The notes: generated by a model not told the origin, from the sequence alone. Shown: positions 9,033 through 17,917, numbered from the stretch's first letter. The stretch is DNA of 64,000 nt from Candidatus Freyarchaeota archaeon (GCA_030587365.1 JAUQZE010000047.1:1-64000); one strand, 5' to 3'. Program-made: numbers and translations.

Positions 9033-9656
9033 ATGAGTGAAGAGTTGAATCTCATAATCTGCGGATTGTCGGGTCAGGGAATCATTCTGACTGAAAGACT
9101 CCTGGTAATGGCTCTGGCACAGGATGGGAAAAATGTTCTGTCCGCGGACGTTCCGCCCTGGACGCATAGGAACGCTCTCACCTACTGCTATATTAGAACG
9201 GGTGAGGGACTCTATTCTCCAAGGGTACCTGAGGGAGGGGCGGATCTGATAGTGGCCTTTGAACCCTTGGGGGCGCTCCAAGTGTCAGCCGTCTATGGAA
9301 ATAGGGAAAGTATAGTGATTGTAAATGATTATCCTATAGAAACCAGGGGTTTGTCTCGTGACGGACTGAGAGATATGTCCGGATCACCGGCTCACAGTTA
9401 TCCTACGATTGAAGAAGTTTTAGACTATCTTAAACAGTTAGAGATAACCAGAGTGAGGGTCATTAATGGCACCGGTATATCTTTTCGCGAGACTGGCGGT
9501 GCAAGAGCGTTGAATATGGTGATGCTGGGAGCGGCGTACGCCACAAAAATGATTCCAGTCAGACTTGAAACGCTGGAAAAAGGAATTATAGAAAATACTC
9601 CTCTTGGTACAGGTGAAATTAACTTAAAGGCTTTCAGAGCAGCTATGAGCATTTAA
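9033..9656 (+). CDS. iorB: Indolepyruvate ferredoxin oxidoreductase, beta subunit
   Basis: A 207-residue gamma-domain protein of the 2-oxoacid:ferredoxin oxidoreductase superfamily, with GLSGQGIILTERLL at the N-terminus and the NMVMLGAAYA stretch near the end, of usual IorB length. A clear GGAGG lies before the ATG. It is the third gene of the operon, 16 bases after the oxidoreductase gene, and forms the catalytic complex with IorA. Confidence 0.9.
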   Translation: MSEELNLIICGLSGQGIILTERLLVMALAQDGKNVLSADVPPWTHRNALTYCYIRTGEGLYSPRVPEGGADLIVAFEPLGALQVSAVYGNRESIVIVNDYPIETRGLSRDGLRDMSGSPAHSYPTIEEVLDYLKQLEITRVRVINGTGISFRETGGARALNMVMLGAAYATKMIPVRLETLEKGIIENTPLGTGEINLKAFRAAMSI

Positions 9657-9991
9657 ACCAGAAAAAAGCAGTTTTCTAGATTTTTTGAGAAATGCAACTA
9701 TTTTGGATTCGCTGAACTCTCTGAAACGCACCTCTCTTTTCCCGAAAATCTTTATTCTCTTTTATTTTTAGTAGTTTGGTTCGGTTTTTTTCCGTTTTTG
9801 TTTTTATTTGTTCTGTTCTTACAGGAACAGAATTTTGCGTTTACAAATACTCTATTTATTGTGAGCATCTGTTTTTTTTCACCCGTGGGGTTCTTCCCCG
9901 TTATTATTGAGTATCTTTATCGTATATATGCTTTACTATTATTTGATTTTTTATTATGCTGCTTTCTTTACTTTTTATTCTATTTCTGCTT
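9657..9991. other. T-rich spacer with hairpin between convergent genes
   Basis: Contains a perfect 8-base inverted repeat (9811-9818 with 9825-9832, loop 6) and several T-runs, fitting transcription ends for iorB and, on the other strand, the GTPase gene. An open frame of hydrophobic codons here (from 9798) reflects T-richness and is not called a gene. Confidence 0.5.
9811..9840 (+). terminator. Hairpin terminator after iorB
   Basis: Stem TTCTGTTC / GAACAGAA with a 6-base loop, followed by TTTT. T-runs before it also fit archaeal termination. Confidence 0.4.
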
Positions 9992-10648
9992 TCAAAAGGG
10001 AGTAGAGGAGTCGTTTATCTGAGAAATTTTTCTGTACTCCTCAAGCACCTCTATAACCGCGTTATCAGATCTAATCCAGGCTTCACTGTTCTCAGAGCTT
10101 TTTATTGGTTTCTCGATTGAGGTTCCGTAAATTAGAGTTCTCCGCAGCATATTTTCTACTCTTCCTCTTTCTGCAAGTTCTCTGGGGAAGTAAGCCTCGT
10201 ATTTCGATTTATCGGGTTTAAGTAGGATACTTGCAACTTCTTCGGATTGTAGGTGTACTTTTAGATCCTGTTTGTGTGCGAAAATGATTGGTAAAGCTTG
10301 AGGCGAATACTTCGCGACTCTACTAATACTTCGTAAGAATTCTCTAGTCGCCAGTTTGATACTTTCATCATCACCGGAATCAACTACGTAAAGAAAAATG
10401 TTCACCTTACGGAATAAAAGTTTCACTCTTTCTGGTCGGTAATAGTCCTCAAACATGCTTTCTTGTCCACCGCATTCGGAAAACTGGCAGAGGTAATTCT
10501 CATAATTATAATCTGGATGAACTTTGATCAGTTTTGTCGGTTCCAAATCCCTGAGTTCCTCTGAAGACAATCCGTATAGTAATTGTCTAATTATTGCTGT
10601 TTTACCTGCACCGGTAGGTCCCATAACAAGAACCTTAAGTTTTTCCAA
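9992..10648 (-). CDS. Rag/Arf-like small GTPase
   Basis: A 218-residue Ras-superfamily GTPase. P-loop GPTGAGKT near residue 10; the G3 region is SECGGQES, so the usual DxxGQ aspartate is absent; the G4 motif is HKQD, with histidine in place of Asn as in Rag/Gtr GTPases (HKMD). The G5-like GTSIE is present. A long C-terminal helix follows, with no lipid-attachment cysteine. It starts at TTG directly after GAGAGGAGA. It is a paralogue of the N-terminal half of 58476-59609 but lacks a roadblock domain. A regulatory switch role is inferred from the family. It is divergent from the YbjQ gene. Confidence 0.8.
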   Translation of the reverse strand: MEKLKVLVMGPTGAGKTAIIRQLLYGLSSEELRDLEPTKLIKVHPDYNYENYLCQFSECGGQESMFEDYYRPERVKLLFRKVNIFLYVVDSGDDESIKLATREFLRSISRVAKYSPQALPIIFAHKQDLKVHLQSEEVASILLKPDKSKYEAYFPRELAERGRVENMLRRTLIYGTSIEKPIKSSENSEAWIRSDNAVIEVLEEYRKISQINDSSTPF

Positions 10649-10808
10649 TCTCCTCTCTCCTAGAGTAGTTTATTTTCTGATTCGAGAATTTTTCTTAAAG
10701 ATTCAAGCCTTTTCCCGAGACCAATGGATAGCAAAGTAAAGACAATACATTAATATACTTCTTTCTCTCTTTTTATTTTTAAAAATTGAATCTATTGGGG
10801 TGTTTTTA

Positions 10809-11129
10809 TTGGTTATATTGGCAACTATGCCCACAATTCCAGGATATACTGTTAAAGATACTTTGGGATTGGTTTATGCTACAAGTGTGAGAACGAGAGG
10901 CATGCTTGGTAAATTTTCTTCAGGTATTAAGGCGATGACAGGTGGAAAAGGTGGAGCCTACCTAAGCGAAATTGACAAGGCACGTGACGAGGTTCTAGAA
11001 GAGATTAGAAGAAAAGCCGAAGGAATGCATGCCGACGCGGTATTATCTATGGTTCTTGAAATGACTGAAATTCTTGAAGGGTTCATAGTTATAAGCGCGT
11101 ATGGAACAGCAGTTACACTTGAGAAATAA
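10809..11129 (+). CDS. YbjQ / UPF0145 family protein
   Basis: About 106 residues: MVILATMPTIPGYTV.., then the family's typical GLVYATSVRTRG, LSEIDKARDEVLEEIRRKA and MHADAVLSM segments. YbjQ proteins form small homopentamers with a proposed metal-binding role, but function is unsettled. The start is probably TTG at 10809, 7 bases after GGGGTG; this gives the usual N-terminal beta strand, which the ATG at 10827 would remove. Confidence 0.8.
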   Translation: MVILATMPTIPGYTVKDTLGLVYATSVRTRGMLGKFSSGIKAMTGGKGGAYLSEIDKARDEVLEEIRRKAEGMHADAVLSMVLEMTEILEGFIVISAYGTAVTLEK

Positions 11130-11381
11130 AAATGAACACAACTATCACAAAAGCATCCAACCTGCAACCTTTTTTTATTGGGTTATTATGCTACCCAATT
11201 TTCTTAGCTGGTCATTTACTGAAAGTCAATTATTAAAGCCAAAACCATCGAGCTACTCGACATTTCATTGAAAACAAAGGGGTACGCCGCACGGCAAGTG
11301 TGGACAAAGTAAAAGCAGTTCTCTAGAACTAGAAACTTGTTAACTCAAATGGCAAAATTCTAGAGTTAAGAATTATTCTCT
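11130..11381. other. Spacer with a possible gene-end relic
   Basis: No intact gene. A short in-frame stretch near 11234-11311 (IELLDISLKTKGYAARQVW, then stop) has protein-like composition and could be the end of a lost gene. I cannot assign it. Confidence 0.25.
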
Positions 11382-13097
11382 TCAAGATTTTACCATTTTT
11401 AAGAATTCTTCTACTCTTTTAGTGTTAACGATGTCTTTGGCAGTCGCCCATCCTCTTCTTGCTTGAGCGATGCCCAGTTCTACGAAGTGCAGGTGGGGTT
11501 TGCTGTGTGCGTCTGAGCTTATACCGAGCTTGGCTCCAGCTTCCGTGGCTTTCCTTATGTATTCGTCCTTTAGGTCCAATCTATCGGGATAAGAGTCTAC
11601 GTCCAAAATTGTCCCGTTATCCTTTGCGGCTTCGATTATTTTATCCATGTCCAATGGAATAGGATCTCTTTTCTGTATCTCTCTCGTGGTTGGATGGCAG
11701 ATGATATCTAGGTTTGGGTTTTCAATGGCTTTCAGGACTCTTCTCGTCATTTCTTCCCGGCTTAGTTTAAATTGGGAGTGAACCCCCGCACTAACTACAT
11801 CTAACTCCTCTAGGGTTTCGTCGGCTATATCCAAGCTTCCGTCCTTTAGGATGTTTAACTCTACACCCTTCAGAATCCTTATCCCAGAAATCTGTTTGTT
11901 CAACTCATCTATTTCTTTTCCCTGTTTTAACAACATTTTTTCATCTAGCCCGCCGGTCATAGCTAGTGATTTGGAATGGTCGGATATTACAATATACTCC
12001 AAGCCGAGTTTCTTGGCTTCCTCAGCCATATCTTTTATCGAGTTGATTCCATCAGTCCAGTTTGAGTGAACCTGTAAGTCACCCTTCAAATCCTTGTAAT
12101 CGATCAGCTTTGGCAACTTGTTATTCTTCGCCGCCTCTATTTCTCCAGTGTTCTCCCTCATCTCAGGGGGAATCCATTGTAAACCCAGTTTCTCATAAAC
12201 TCCCTCTTCCGTTTTCCCAGCTATCTGTTTGTCTCCATCAAACAAACCGTACTCGCTTAACTTCCAGCCCTTTTCCTGCGCGATTCTCCTCAGAGCGACA
12301 TTGTGGTCTTTGCTTCCAGTAAAATACTGCAAAGCGGCACCAAAACTTTCCTCGGGCACTACTCTAACGTCAACATCCATCCCGGTTTTCAGCTTAACAG
12401 AAGACTTGGTCTCACCCTTCCCGATAATATTTACGACCTCGGGCATAGAAACGAAGAAGTCCATCACTTTTTGGGGATTATCCGATATGACGAGGAAATC
12501 GGCATCACCTATTGTTTCCTTCATTCTCCTCACAGAACCGGATACCACAACCCTCTTTGTCTCTGGTAGAGACTTTAATCGGTTTTCTATATCGCGAATC
12601 AGGGGTAGAGTGAATCCTAGGATGTACCTCCCCTTGCTTCTCTTGGCAAATTCTATTCCCTTCAATATATTCTGCTCAGTCTTTTCCTTAAACCCCGGTA
12701 ATTTACTTATCTTGTGGGCGAGGGCTGCTTTTTCTAGGTCATCGATGTTTTTAATTTTCAATTCTGTCCAGAGGATTTTGATTGTTTTTGGTCCCAGACC
12801 CTCTATTCCGGAGAGGCTTTCTAAATCTACAGGAACCTTCTCTCTCAGTTCTTCGTAGTATTTAATTTTCCCGGTTTTTATCAGTTCTTCTATCTTTTCA
12901 GCTATGCTCTTACCAACTCCGGGAATTTCCATTAGGGCTTTGATTCCGCCTTTTTTGTAGATTTCTTCCACATCCTCTTGTGAAGCCTCTATTGATCTGG
13001 CGGCCTTCTCGTAAGCTCTCGGTTTAAACTGGACATCGTCCATTTCTAGAAAAACAGCGATTTCCTTAAGAATATTGGCAACTTCAAAATTTTTCAC
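11382..13097 (-). CDS. polX: Family X DNA polymerase with PHP phosphoesterase domain
   Basis: A 571-residue PolX, the usual length. N-terminal helix-hairpin-helix and 8-kDa region (MEIPGVGKSIAEKI, IEGLGPKT), then the polymerase palm with GSVRR and the metal-binding pairs GDADFLV and DVDVRV, fingers/thumb (FTGSKDHNVALR), and a C-terminal PHP domain (DLQVHSNWTDG, ISDHSKS, HPTTR, SSDAHS). The first histidine of the PHP HxH motif is Gln here, a substitution I believe other PolX proteins share. Expected role: base-excision/gap repair with 3' end processing. Monocistronic on the minus strand. Confidence 0.92.
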   Translation of the reverse strand: MKNFEVANILKEIAVFLEMDDVQFKPRAYEKAARSIEASQEDVEEIYKKGGIKALMEIPGVGKSIAEKIEELIKTGKIKYYEELREKVPVDLESLSGIEGLGPKTIKILWTELKIKNIDDLEKAALAHKISKLPGFKEKTEQNILKGIEFAKRSKGRYILGFTLPLIRDIENRLKSLPETKRVVVSGSVRRMKETIGDADFLVISDNPQKVMDFFVSMPEVVNIIGKGETKSSVKLKTGMDVDVRVVPEESFGAALQYFTGSKDHNVALRRIAQEKGWKLSEYGLFDGDKQIAGKTEEGVYEKLGLQWIPPEMRENTGEIEAAKNNKLPKLIDYKDLKGDLQVHSNWTDGINSIKDMAEEAKKLGLEYIVISDHSKSLAMTGGLDEKMLLKQGKEIDELNKQISGIRILKGVELNILKDGSLDIADETLEELDVVSAGVHSQFKLSREEMTRRVLKAIENPNLDIICHPTTREIQKRDPIPLDMDKIIEAAKDNGTILDVDSYPDRLDLKDEYIRKATEAGAKLGISSDAHSKPHLHFVELGIAQARRGWATAKDIVNTKRVEEFLKMVKS

Positions 13098-13376
13098 ATC
13101 AAACCCTCCTTTACGATATCCCGAAACATGTATATAGAATAACTTATCCTTAATTAAAAATAAGGATTGCTAATCGATGCTCCTTTGCTTAGCATTTGAG
13201 TAGAATTCCGAAGAAAAGCCAATATGATTACGGGTAGGGAAATAATCAATTTCATACCAATTTAAATTATCGGTTTTCGAATCTCACTTCTCTACTTTTT
13301 GCTCTTAATTTAATAAAAATTTGTGAAAATAAAAATATGGGTGCGAAAATGAAGTTTAAAATAGGAGGAAAAGAGT

Positions 13377-14066
13377 ATAGACAAGAATGCCTTTAAAAAT
13401 AAAATCGTAGTTATAACCGGCGGATCAAAGGGCATCGGATTCGCGGATGCAAAACTGTTTTTGGAGCACGGGGCAAAAGTCGTCATGTGTGCGATTGGCC
13501 AGAAGGATGTTGAAAAAGCAAAAAAAGAGTTAGAGAAGTACGGGGAGATATTCGCCAAAGTTGCTGATGTGCGCGATGATAAAGAAGTAAAAAAATTTGT
13601 AAATGAAGTACTTTCGCTCTACGGAAAAATCGATGTCTTGATAAACAACGCTGGAATTATTTGGGGCGGAGATTTTTCAAAACAAAGCTATTCTTCTATC
13701 AGCAACCTTATTGATAGTAACTTAAAAGGAGTATTATTTGTGACGCGAGCAGTTATAAACCATATGCTTTCCCGAAAATCAGGAGTCATTATCAATATGT
13801 CGTCAGAGGCGGGAGAGTACGGCATTGAGGGAATGGTAACTTACTGCGCCACAAAATTCGGAGTGCGAGGGTTTTCTGAAGCCCTTGATGAAGAAGTTTC
13901 TGGCCGAGGAATCAGGGTTTACTCAATATGCCCAGGCGCGGTGGATACGGATCTGCAGTTTGAATTTTCGGGAAAAAGAGGAGGAATTCCTCCTGAGCGA
14001 GTCGCCGAACTTATAGTTAAAATCGCTGCCACGTTTCCGAAATCAAAAAAGTGTTTTGAATTATAA
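13377..14066 (+). CDS. Short-chain dehydrogenase/reductase with ATA start
   Basis: 229 residues if started at the ATA at 13377, reading DKNAFKNKIVVITGGSKGIG: a Rossmann nucleotide-binding TGxxxGIG exactly at the N-terminus as the family requires. It continues with the NNAG motif, the active-site Ser, YCATK (Tyr and Lys of the catalytic triad) and CPGAVDT. AGGAGG stands 8 bases before the ATA, and no ATG, GTG or TTG lies between the upstream in-frame stop (13362) and the glycine motif. A downstream TTG at 13461 would delete the cofactor site. Substrate unknown. Confidence 0.8.
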   Translation: MDKNAFKNKIVVITGGSKGIGFADAKLFLEHGAKVVMCAIGQKDVEKAKKELEKYGEIFAKVADVRDDKEVKKFVNEVLSLYGKIDVLINNAGIIWGGDFSKQSYSSISNLIDSNLKGVLFVTRAVINHMLSRKSGVIINMSSEAGEYGIEGMVTYCATKFGVRGFSEALDEEVSGRGIRVYSICPGAVDTDLQFEFSGKRGGIPPERVAELIVKIAATFPKSKKCFEL

Positions 14067-14098
14067 ATCTTTCTACCCTAAAGGACCCTAAACTTTTC

Positions 14099-14509
14099 TC
14101 AGGGATCCCTCAGATTGATTGTTCCTTTCTTCCAGTTTATGCTCAAGCTAAGATGACGGAGAATATCACGACCTAGCAGAGTTTCTTCTATGTCATTCCT
14201 TACGTCCACGGCTGTCACTACCTCTACCCTCTTTATGGTAAAAATCGCGGCGTATAGCATCCTTTCTTCTGGTTTTCCGCCAATACTCGTGGTTTCAGCC
14301 ATGGTGACCGGTTGCTTATGTAGCTCTAGTTTTTTATCGATGTCTGCTGTTACGATTGTTCCATCGCTTCCAGTATCTATGTAACCCTTAACAGTAACGG
14401 TTCTCTTTTTTGACAGGTTACTGATCCTGACTGAGCACCAAGGAAAGGGAGGGTAATAGGTTTCATCTATTCCTGTAGATTCTGCGCTCAACCTTTTGTT
14501 CCTCACCAA
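14099..14509 (-). CDS. Retropepsin-like aspartic protease
   Basis: 136 residues. YIDTGSDGTIVTADI carries the catalytic Asp-Thr-Gly followed by the flap region, then ETLLGRDILRHLSLSINW with the GRD...L pattern typical of single-domain clan AA peptidases. It should act as a homodimer. It overlaps the DUF5678 gene upstream; the TTG/GTG pair at 14504-14509 or a later in-frame ATA at the stop overlap could be the start. Such soluble proteases beside DUF5678 proteins suggest a processing pair, which is an inference. Confidence 0.75.
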   Translation of the reverse strand: MVRNKRLSAESTGIDETYYPPFPWCSVRISNLSKKRTVTVKGYIDTGSDGTIVTADIDKKLELHKQPVTMAETTSIGGKPEERMLYAAIFTIKRVEVVTAVDVRNDIEETLLGRDILRHLSLSINWKKGTINLRDP

Positions 14510-14699
14510 CTTTGGTTACGTAAAATACCTCCCCTCCAGTAACCTCATAAGCCTTCTTGACCACTTCACCGAAATCATCGCCCTGAACTACTACTCCCCC
14601 ATTAAATATCGCAACCCATTTACCTTTGGACTTCTCCAAGAGTTTTAATCTTAACTTTCCATAAGCCTCTTTTTCCCTTAACAACTTCTCCATAGACAT
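14463..14699 (-). CDS. DUF5678-like small protein
   Basis: About 78 residues from MSMEKLLREKEAYG, with the typical core GKWVAIFNGGVVVQGDDF followed by EVVKKAYEVTGGEVFYVTKVG. The family is widespread in archaea and bacteria with unknown function; its compact beta fold often accompanies retropepsin-like proteins, as here, where its 3' end overlaps the protease gene. The frame stays open to 14747, but the extra N-terminal residues are hydrophobic and unlike the family. Confidence 0.65.
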   Translation of the reverse strand: MSMEKLLREKEAYGKLRLKLLEKSKGKWVAIFNGGVVVQGDDFGEVVKKAYEVTGGEVFYVTKVGEEQKVERRIYRNR

Positions 14700-14834
14700 A
14701 CTGATACCCAACATACTTATGCAAAAAGATGTTATAAAGATTCGCAAGCCCCAGTGGGTATAGGATGGAGCCTGGAGGATAACTAGCTTCGCATTGCATT
14801 GGCTTTTTTTATAATCTTAATGTGAGAGGATTGG

Positions 14835-15185
14835 TTAGTCGGGGATTTTGTAATACTTTTTTAGGTCGTCTATGAGGTATCTTATGAACTTTCTTTTTTC
14901 CCATTCCGTTTTTCCGCTTATTTCTACTATGTTTACTATCAGTTCTGATAATGCAGATGTGCTTGAGAAGTTGTTTGACATGAACTCCATTAGCCCCTTT
15001 CCGGGCACCCATTTTTTGCTTCTGGGGGTGCTCTGCTGAGCGAACCCGATTTTTTCGAGTTCTTTTAGGGCTCTGTACTTTGTGGGGTTACTAATCTTCG
15101 AGTTTACCTTGCTTATTTGGTATTCGGGAACTGCATTATTTAGGAGTAGGAGTACTGTTTTTGCTACGAACTCGGTTTTGCTCAC
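14835..15185 (-). CDS. Winged-helix-like regulator, unknown
   Basis: 116 residues. Residues ~20-65 (YQISKVNSKISNPTKYRALK and ELEKIGFAQQ) look like a winged-helix DNA-binding fold with a recognition helix followed by a wing; the C-terminal half is a helical, charged segment ending in DDLKKYYKIPD. It is divergent from the XPD helicase across about 245 bases and may control it. ATG start. Confidence 0.5.
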   Translation of the reverse strand: MSKTEFVAKTVLLLLNNAVPEYQISKVNSKISNPTKYRALKELEKIGFAQQSTPRSKKWVPGKGLMEFMSNNFSSTSALSELIVNIVEISGKTEWEKRKFIRYLIDDLKKYYKIPD

Positions 15186-15430
15186 GTTTCAACCTTCTCT
15201 CAAATCATAATATTTCATATATGAATTATTTTAGAAGTGTATTATAAATATTTAATATTTGAATCTTTTGCTTCTCCAATTTTAATGGAATTCGTTTTCC
15301 CTGCGAACGCTACGTTTAATTAAGCTGTTTAGCAACGAGAATCATGAGAAAACCAGAAAGGGCGTCAAAAAAACAGCCTCTTAACCATGCAAACAGTAAT
15401 CGGTCGGCGTAGCTTGATAAGGGTGAGCGA

Positions 15431-17329
15431 ATGGTTAAGTTGAAGTACTTATTCCCTTACAGGCCGAGAGAGGGCCAAGAGGAGTTCATGAAATTCATTT
15501 CCGAGAATGTGGATATGGGTGCCGTTTGTCTCCACGCCTCTACTGGTTTTGGAAAAACTCCAGCGATTCTCGCCACCCTTCTTCCCCGGGCTAAGAAGCA
15601 TAAGATTATTTGGGCGGTACGAACCGGAAACGAGACAGACAGACCAATAGAGGAACTGAAAATAATTAATGACGCATTAGGTAGAGAGTTCTTCGGTCTG
15701 TCCTTTAGGGGTAAGAAGGACATGTGTCTCTTGGCTAGGGATGTCCGATTGGAGGGGGAGATGGACTACCAAGATGTTTCTTTTCTATGTGAGAGTCGTA
15801 GGAAGAATTGTGATTATTATCTTGGATTGAAATCTCTTGATGTGGAGGATTTTCTTGGAGGACCCAAGCTCTACTCCGAGATTTTGAAGCTGTGCCGGGA
15901 GAGAGGTGTGTGTCCCTATTTTGCTCAAAGGGAGTTTTTGCCCTACACTGATGTGGTTTCGCTTAGTTATAATTATATTATCGACGATGGGATGAGTTGG
16001 AGTGTTAAGCGTCTGGTTCCTTTCACGTCCAGTTTTCTGGTGGTGGATGAGGCTCACAACCTTCAGAGTGCTTGTGGAAACCTGAATTCTGACCGTATAA
16101 CTCTCGGGACGCTTACCTATGCTTTGAGGGAGATTCAGAGGTTTGATTCCTTGGAGGCTCGCCGAGTTGAGAATCTCATTAACCGCTTGAGGAGTGAACT
16201 TTACCAAGTCTTTAAGGAAGTACCCGGGGAGGAGATGGAATTCAACCCTAAAGAGTTTCTTAACGGTTTACTGGGGAAAATAGGGGCTAATATGGATCTG
16301 CTGGGGGAGGTTTTGAACCTTATGAACGATTATGGTGTGAGGGTTAGGCGGAGTCAGCTGGATGAGGGTAAGAATCCCCGCTCCTCACTGTTTCACCTTT
16401 CGAATTTCTGGCTGGCGGTTCTGGAGAATCTGGATGTTCAGGGCGTAGCCTTCATAGCATACAGAGAGAGGGAAAACATTATTCTCGAGATGTGGGACAT
16501 GCGAGCCGCAGAAATTCTCAGAGACAAGTGGAGGAGCTTCCGGGGCTGCATCTTCTGCTCAGGCACACTGAACCCCATTAACGCATTCGCGGAAACCATA
16601 GGTCTTGAGGAGTACTCGGGGAAGAGTTTCCACTCCCCATTCGATAAAAGTAGGATAATCGCTTATGTCACTAGGGGTTTGAGCACTAAGGGGGAGGAAC
16701 TCAGCGAAGAGATGGCAAAGGCTTATGTGAATGCCATAGAGAGTTTCGTTGAAACGGTTAATACGAATATCGCCGTTTTTACCAGTAGTTATCGTATTCA
16801 GAACGATCTGCTCGCGGCTGGGCTGAGAGAGATGGTTGAGGGTAAAGGTAGGGTTTTCTTTGTGGAGAGGGAGGGCATGAGTGGTGACAGCTCCCGAGAG
16901 ATTCTTGACGGTTTCAAGGATGCGGCATACGGGAAGAATCCGGGTGTTTTATGCGCCCCTTGTACTGGAAGATTTGCGGAGGGAGCGGATTTCCCGGGAA
17001 GGGAGCTTGAGGGATTATTCTTGGTAGGCGTACCCTTTGACCGGATGAGCATAAAAACCCAGCTCTACCTAAAATATTATGAGAATCTATATGGAAAAGA
17101 TAAGGGCACGTACTATGCGTACGTGGTTCCAGCGCTTAGAAGAGCCTCCCAGTCGCTGGGCAGAGTTCTAAGATCTAAGGAGGACAGAGGGATATTCATT
17201 CTTGGTGATGAACGCTACTCCGAAAACCGTTTTCTGCAACTACTCCCCGATTATATACGAGAAAACCTACAAACCGTTGAAACGTCTAACATTAGTAATG
17301 AATTGAGAAAGAAGTGGCGATCTTTTTAG
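15431..17329 (+). CDS. XPD/Rad3-DinG family Fe-S helicase
   Basis: 632 residues. Superfamily 2 helicase: Walker A STGFGKT (~37-43), Fe-S domain cysteines (MC, FLC..RRKNC, LCRERGVC, residues ~98-160), DEAH box VDEAHN (~204), motif III-IV FCSGTL, and motif VI QSLGRVLRSKED near the end. Unwinds DNA 5'-3' in repair or transcription. ATG after GGTGAG. The last 40 codons (GDERYSENRF.., ending ELRKKW) are repeated twice in degraded form downstream at 17746-17880 and 18724-18844. Confidence 0.9.
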   Translation: MVKLKYLFPYRPREGQEEFMKFISENVDMGAVCLHASTGFGKTPAILATLLPRAKKHKIIWAVRTGNETDRPIEELKIINDALGREFFGLSFRGKKDMCLLARDVRLEGEMDYQDVSFLCESRRKNCDYYLGLKSLDVEDFLGGPKLYSEILKLCRERGVCPYFAQREFLPYTDVVSLSYNYIIDDGMSWSVKRLVPFTSSFLVVDEAHNLQSACGNLNSDRITLGTLTYALREIQRFDSLEARRVENLINRLRSELYQVFKEVPGEEMEFNPKEFLNGLLGKIGANMDLLGEVLNLMNDYGVRVRRSQLDEGKNPRSSLFHLSNFWLAVLENLDVQGVAFIAYRERENIILEMWDMRAAEILRDKWRSFRGCIFCSGTLNPINAFAETIGLEEYSGKSFHSPFDKSRIIAYVTRGLSTKGEELSEEMAKAYVNAIESFVETVNTNIAVFTSSYRIQNDLLAAGLREMVEGKGRVFFVEREGMSGDSSREILDGFKDAAYGKNPGVLCAPCTGRFAEGADFPGRELEGLFLVGVPFDRMSIKTQLYLKYYENLYGKDKGTYYAYVVPALRRASQSLGRVLRSKEDRGIFILGDERYSENRFLQLLPDYIRENLQTVETSNISNELRKKWRSF

Positions 17330-17453
17330 ACTTGATACCTTTTATCGATGTTGTCGTTGTATCTTCGTTGCTGTCAATGATTCTGTTCAGCGTCTCATCG
17401 CCCTTAGCGGATTCCTTATCAAAAATTTCAATCAAAACATCAGCATTTAACAC
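17292..17453 (-). pseudogene. VapC (PIN-domain toxin) 5' remnant
   Basis: A GTG immediately following the vapB stop (TAAGTG) opens a frame reading VLNADVLIEIFDKES..., the first strand and metal-binding Asp of a PIN domain, to about TTTTSI. After that similarity ends and the frame runs into antisense of the XPD 3' end, stopping at 17292. Full VapC proteins have about 130 residues with three more acidic residues, so this toxin is cut. Confidence 0.75.
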
Positions 17454-17666
17454 TTATAGTCTGCGCTCAGTTCTTCCTTCATGAATCTCAGAAAGCATTT
17501 TCTCCTTATCCTTAAATTCAACACAACCCTTAAGCCTCTTCAAAGGTTCAATGGAACTCATGCCCTCCATAAGCCTCTCAAACAGCTCACTGAAACTCTC
17601 ACCCTCTCGCTTAATCTTCAACAACTTCTTATAAACCTCATCTCGAATCGATATGGTCTTGGTCAA
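17454..17666 (-). CDS. vapB: VapB-type antitoxin (orphaned)
   Basis: About 70 residues from a TTG, reading TKTISIRDEVYKKLLKIK, then SFSELFERLMEG: the ribbon-helix-helix layout of DUF217-type VapB antitoxins, with an acidic/basic tail. It precedes a truncated vapC, so the antitoxin may be inactive or act on a toxin elsewhere. The longer frame to 17762 runs into the copied XPD end and is unlikely. Confidence 0.7.
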   Translation of the reverse strand: MTKTISIRDEVYKKLLKIKREGESFSELFERLMEGMSSIEPLKRLKGCVEFKDKEKMLSEIHEGRTERRL

Positions 17667-17745
17667 AAACAGCCACTTAAAAGAATCGTATTTAAACATA
17701 AATTTAAGCATTTTCGATGAAAAACCGAGGTATTTTCTGACTAAT

Positions 17746-17880
17746 GGTGCGTTATTCGTCATTGGCGACGAACGCTACTCCGAAAATCGTTTTCAGCAAT
17801 TACTCCCAGATTTTATAATTGAAAACCTACATACCGTTAAGCCGACTAAACTCGAAAGTTAGTTGAAGAGGAGTAGTGCC
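17746..17880 (+). pseudogene. XPD helicase 3' end, displaced copy 2
   Basis: Reads ALFVIGDERYSENRFQQLLP and continues with DFIIENLHTV, matching the XPD end (IFILGDERYSENRFLQLLP) at protein and DNA level, then a stop where XPD reads SNEL. It lies in the same orientation as XPD, after the VapB gene. It is not preceded by any helicase sequence, so only the gene end was copied. Confidence 0.9.
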
Positions 17881-17917
17881 GGGCTAGGTTAGTTAGGTTA
17901 GGTTTTTCTAGAAGATT

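Noticed and set aside
9798..10022. 74-codon hydrophobic frame after iorB
   Set aside because: Result of a T-rich terminator region; overlaps the end of the GTPase gene and has no ribosome site.
12229..12858. 209-codon open frame opposite PolX
   Set aside because: Antisense shadow of a well-conserved gene; composition (Ser/Phe-rich) is what a complementary strand gives.
13255..13300. tRNA-like GGTTTTCGAATCTC segment
   Set aside because: Resembles a T-loop, but no acceptor or anticodon stem can be formed with the sequence before it.
13336..13394. Short ORF MGAKMKFKIGGKEYRQECL overlapping the dehydrogenase start
   Set aside because: Could be a leader peptide coupling translation to the ATA start, but 19 codons without conservation evidence is too little to call.
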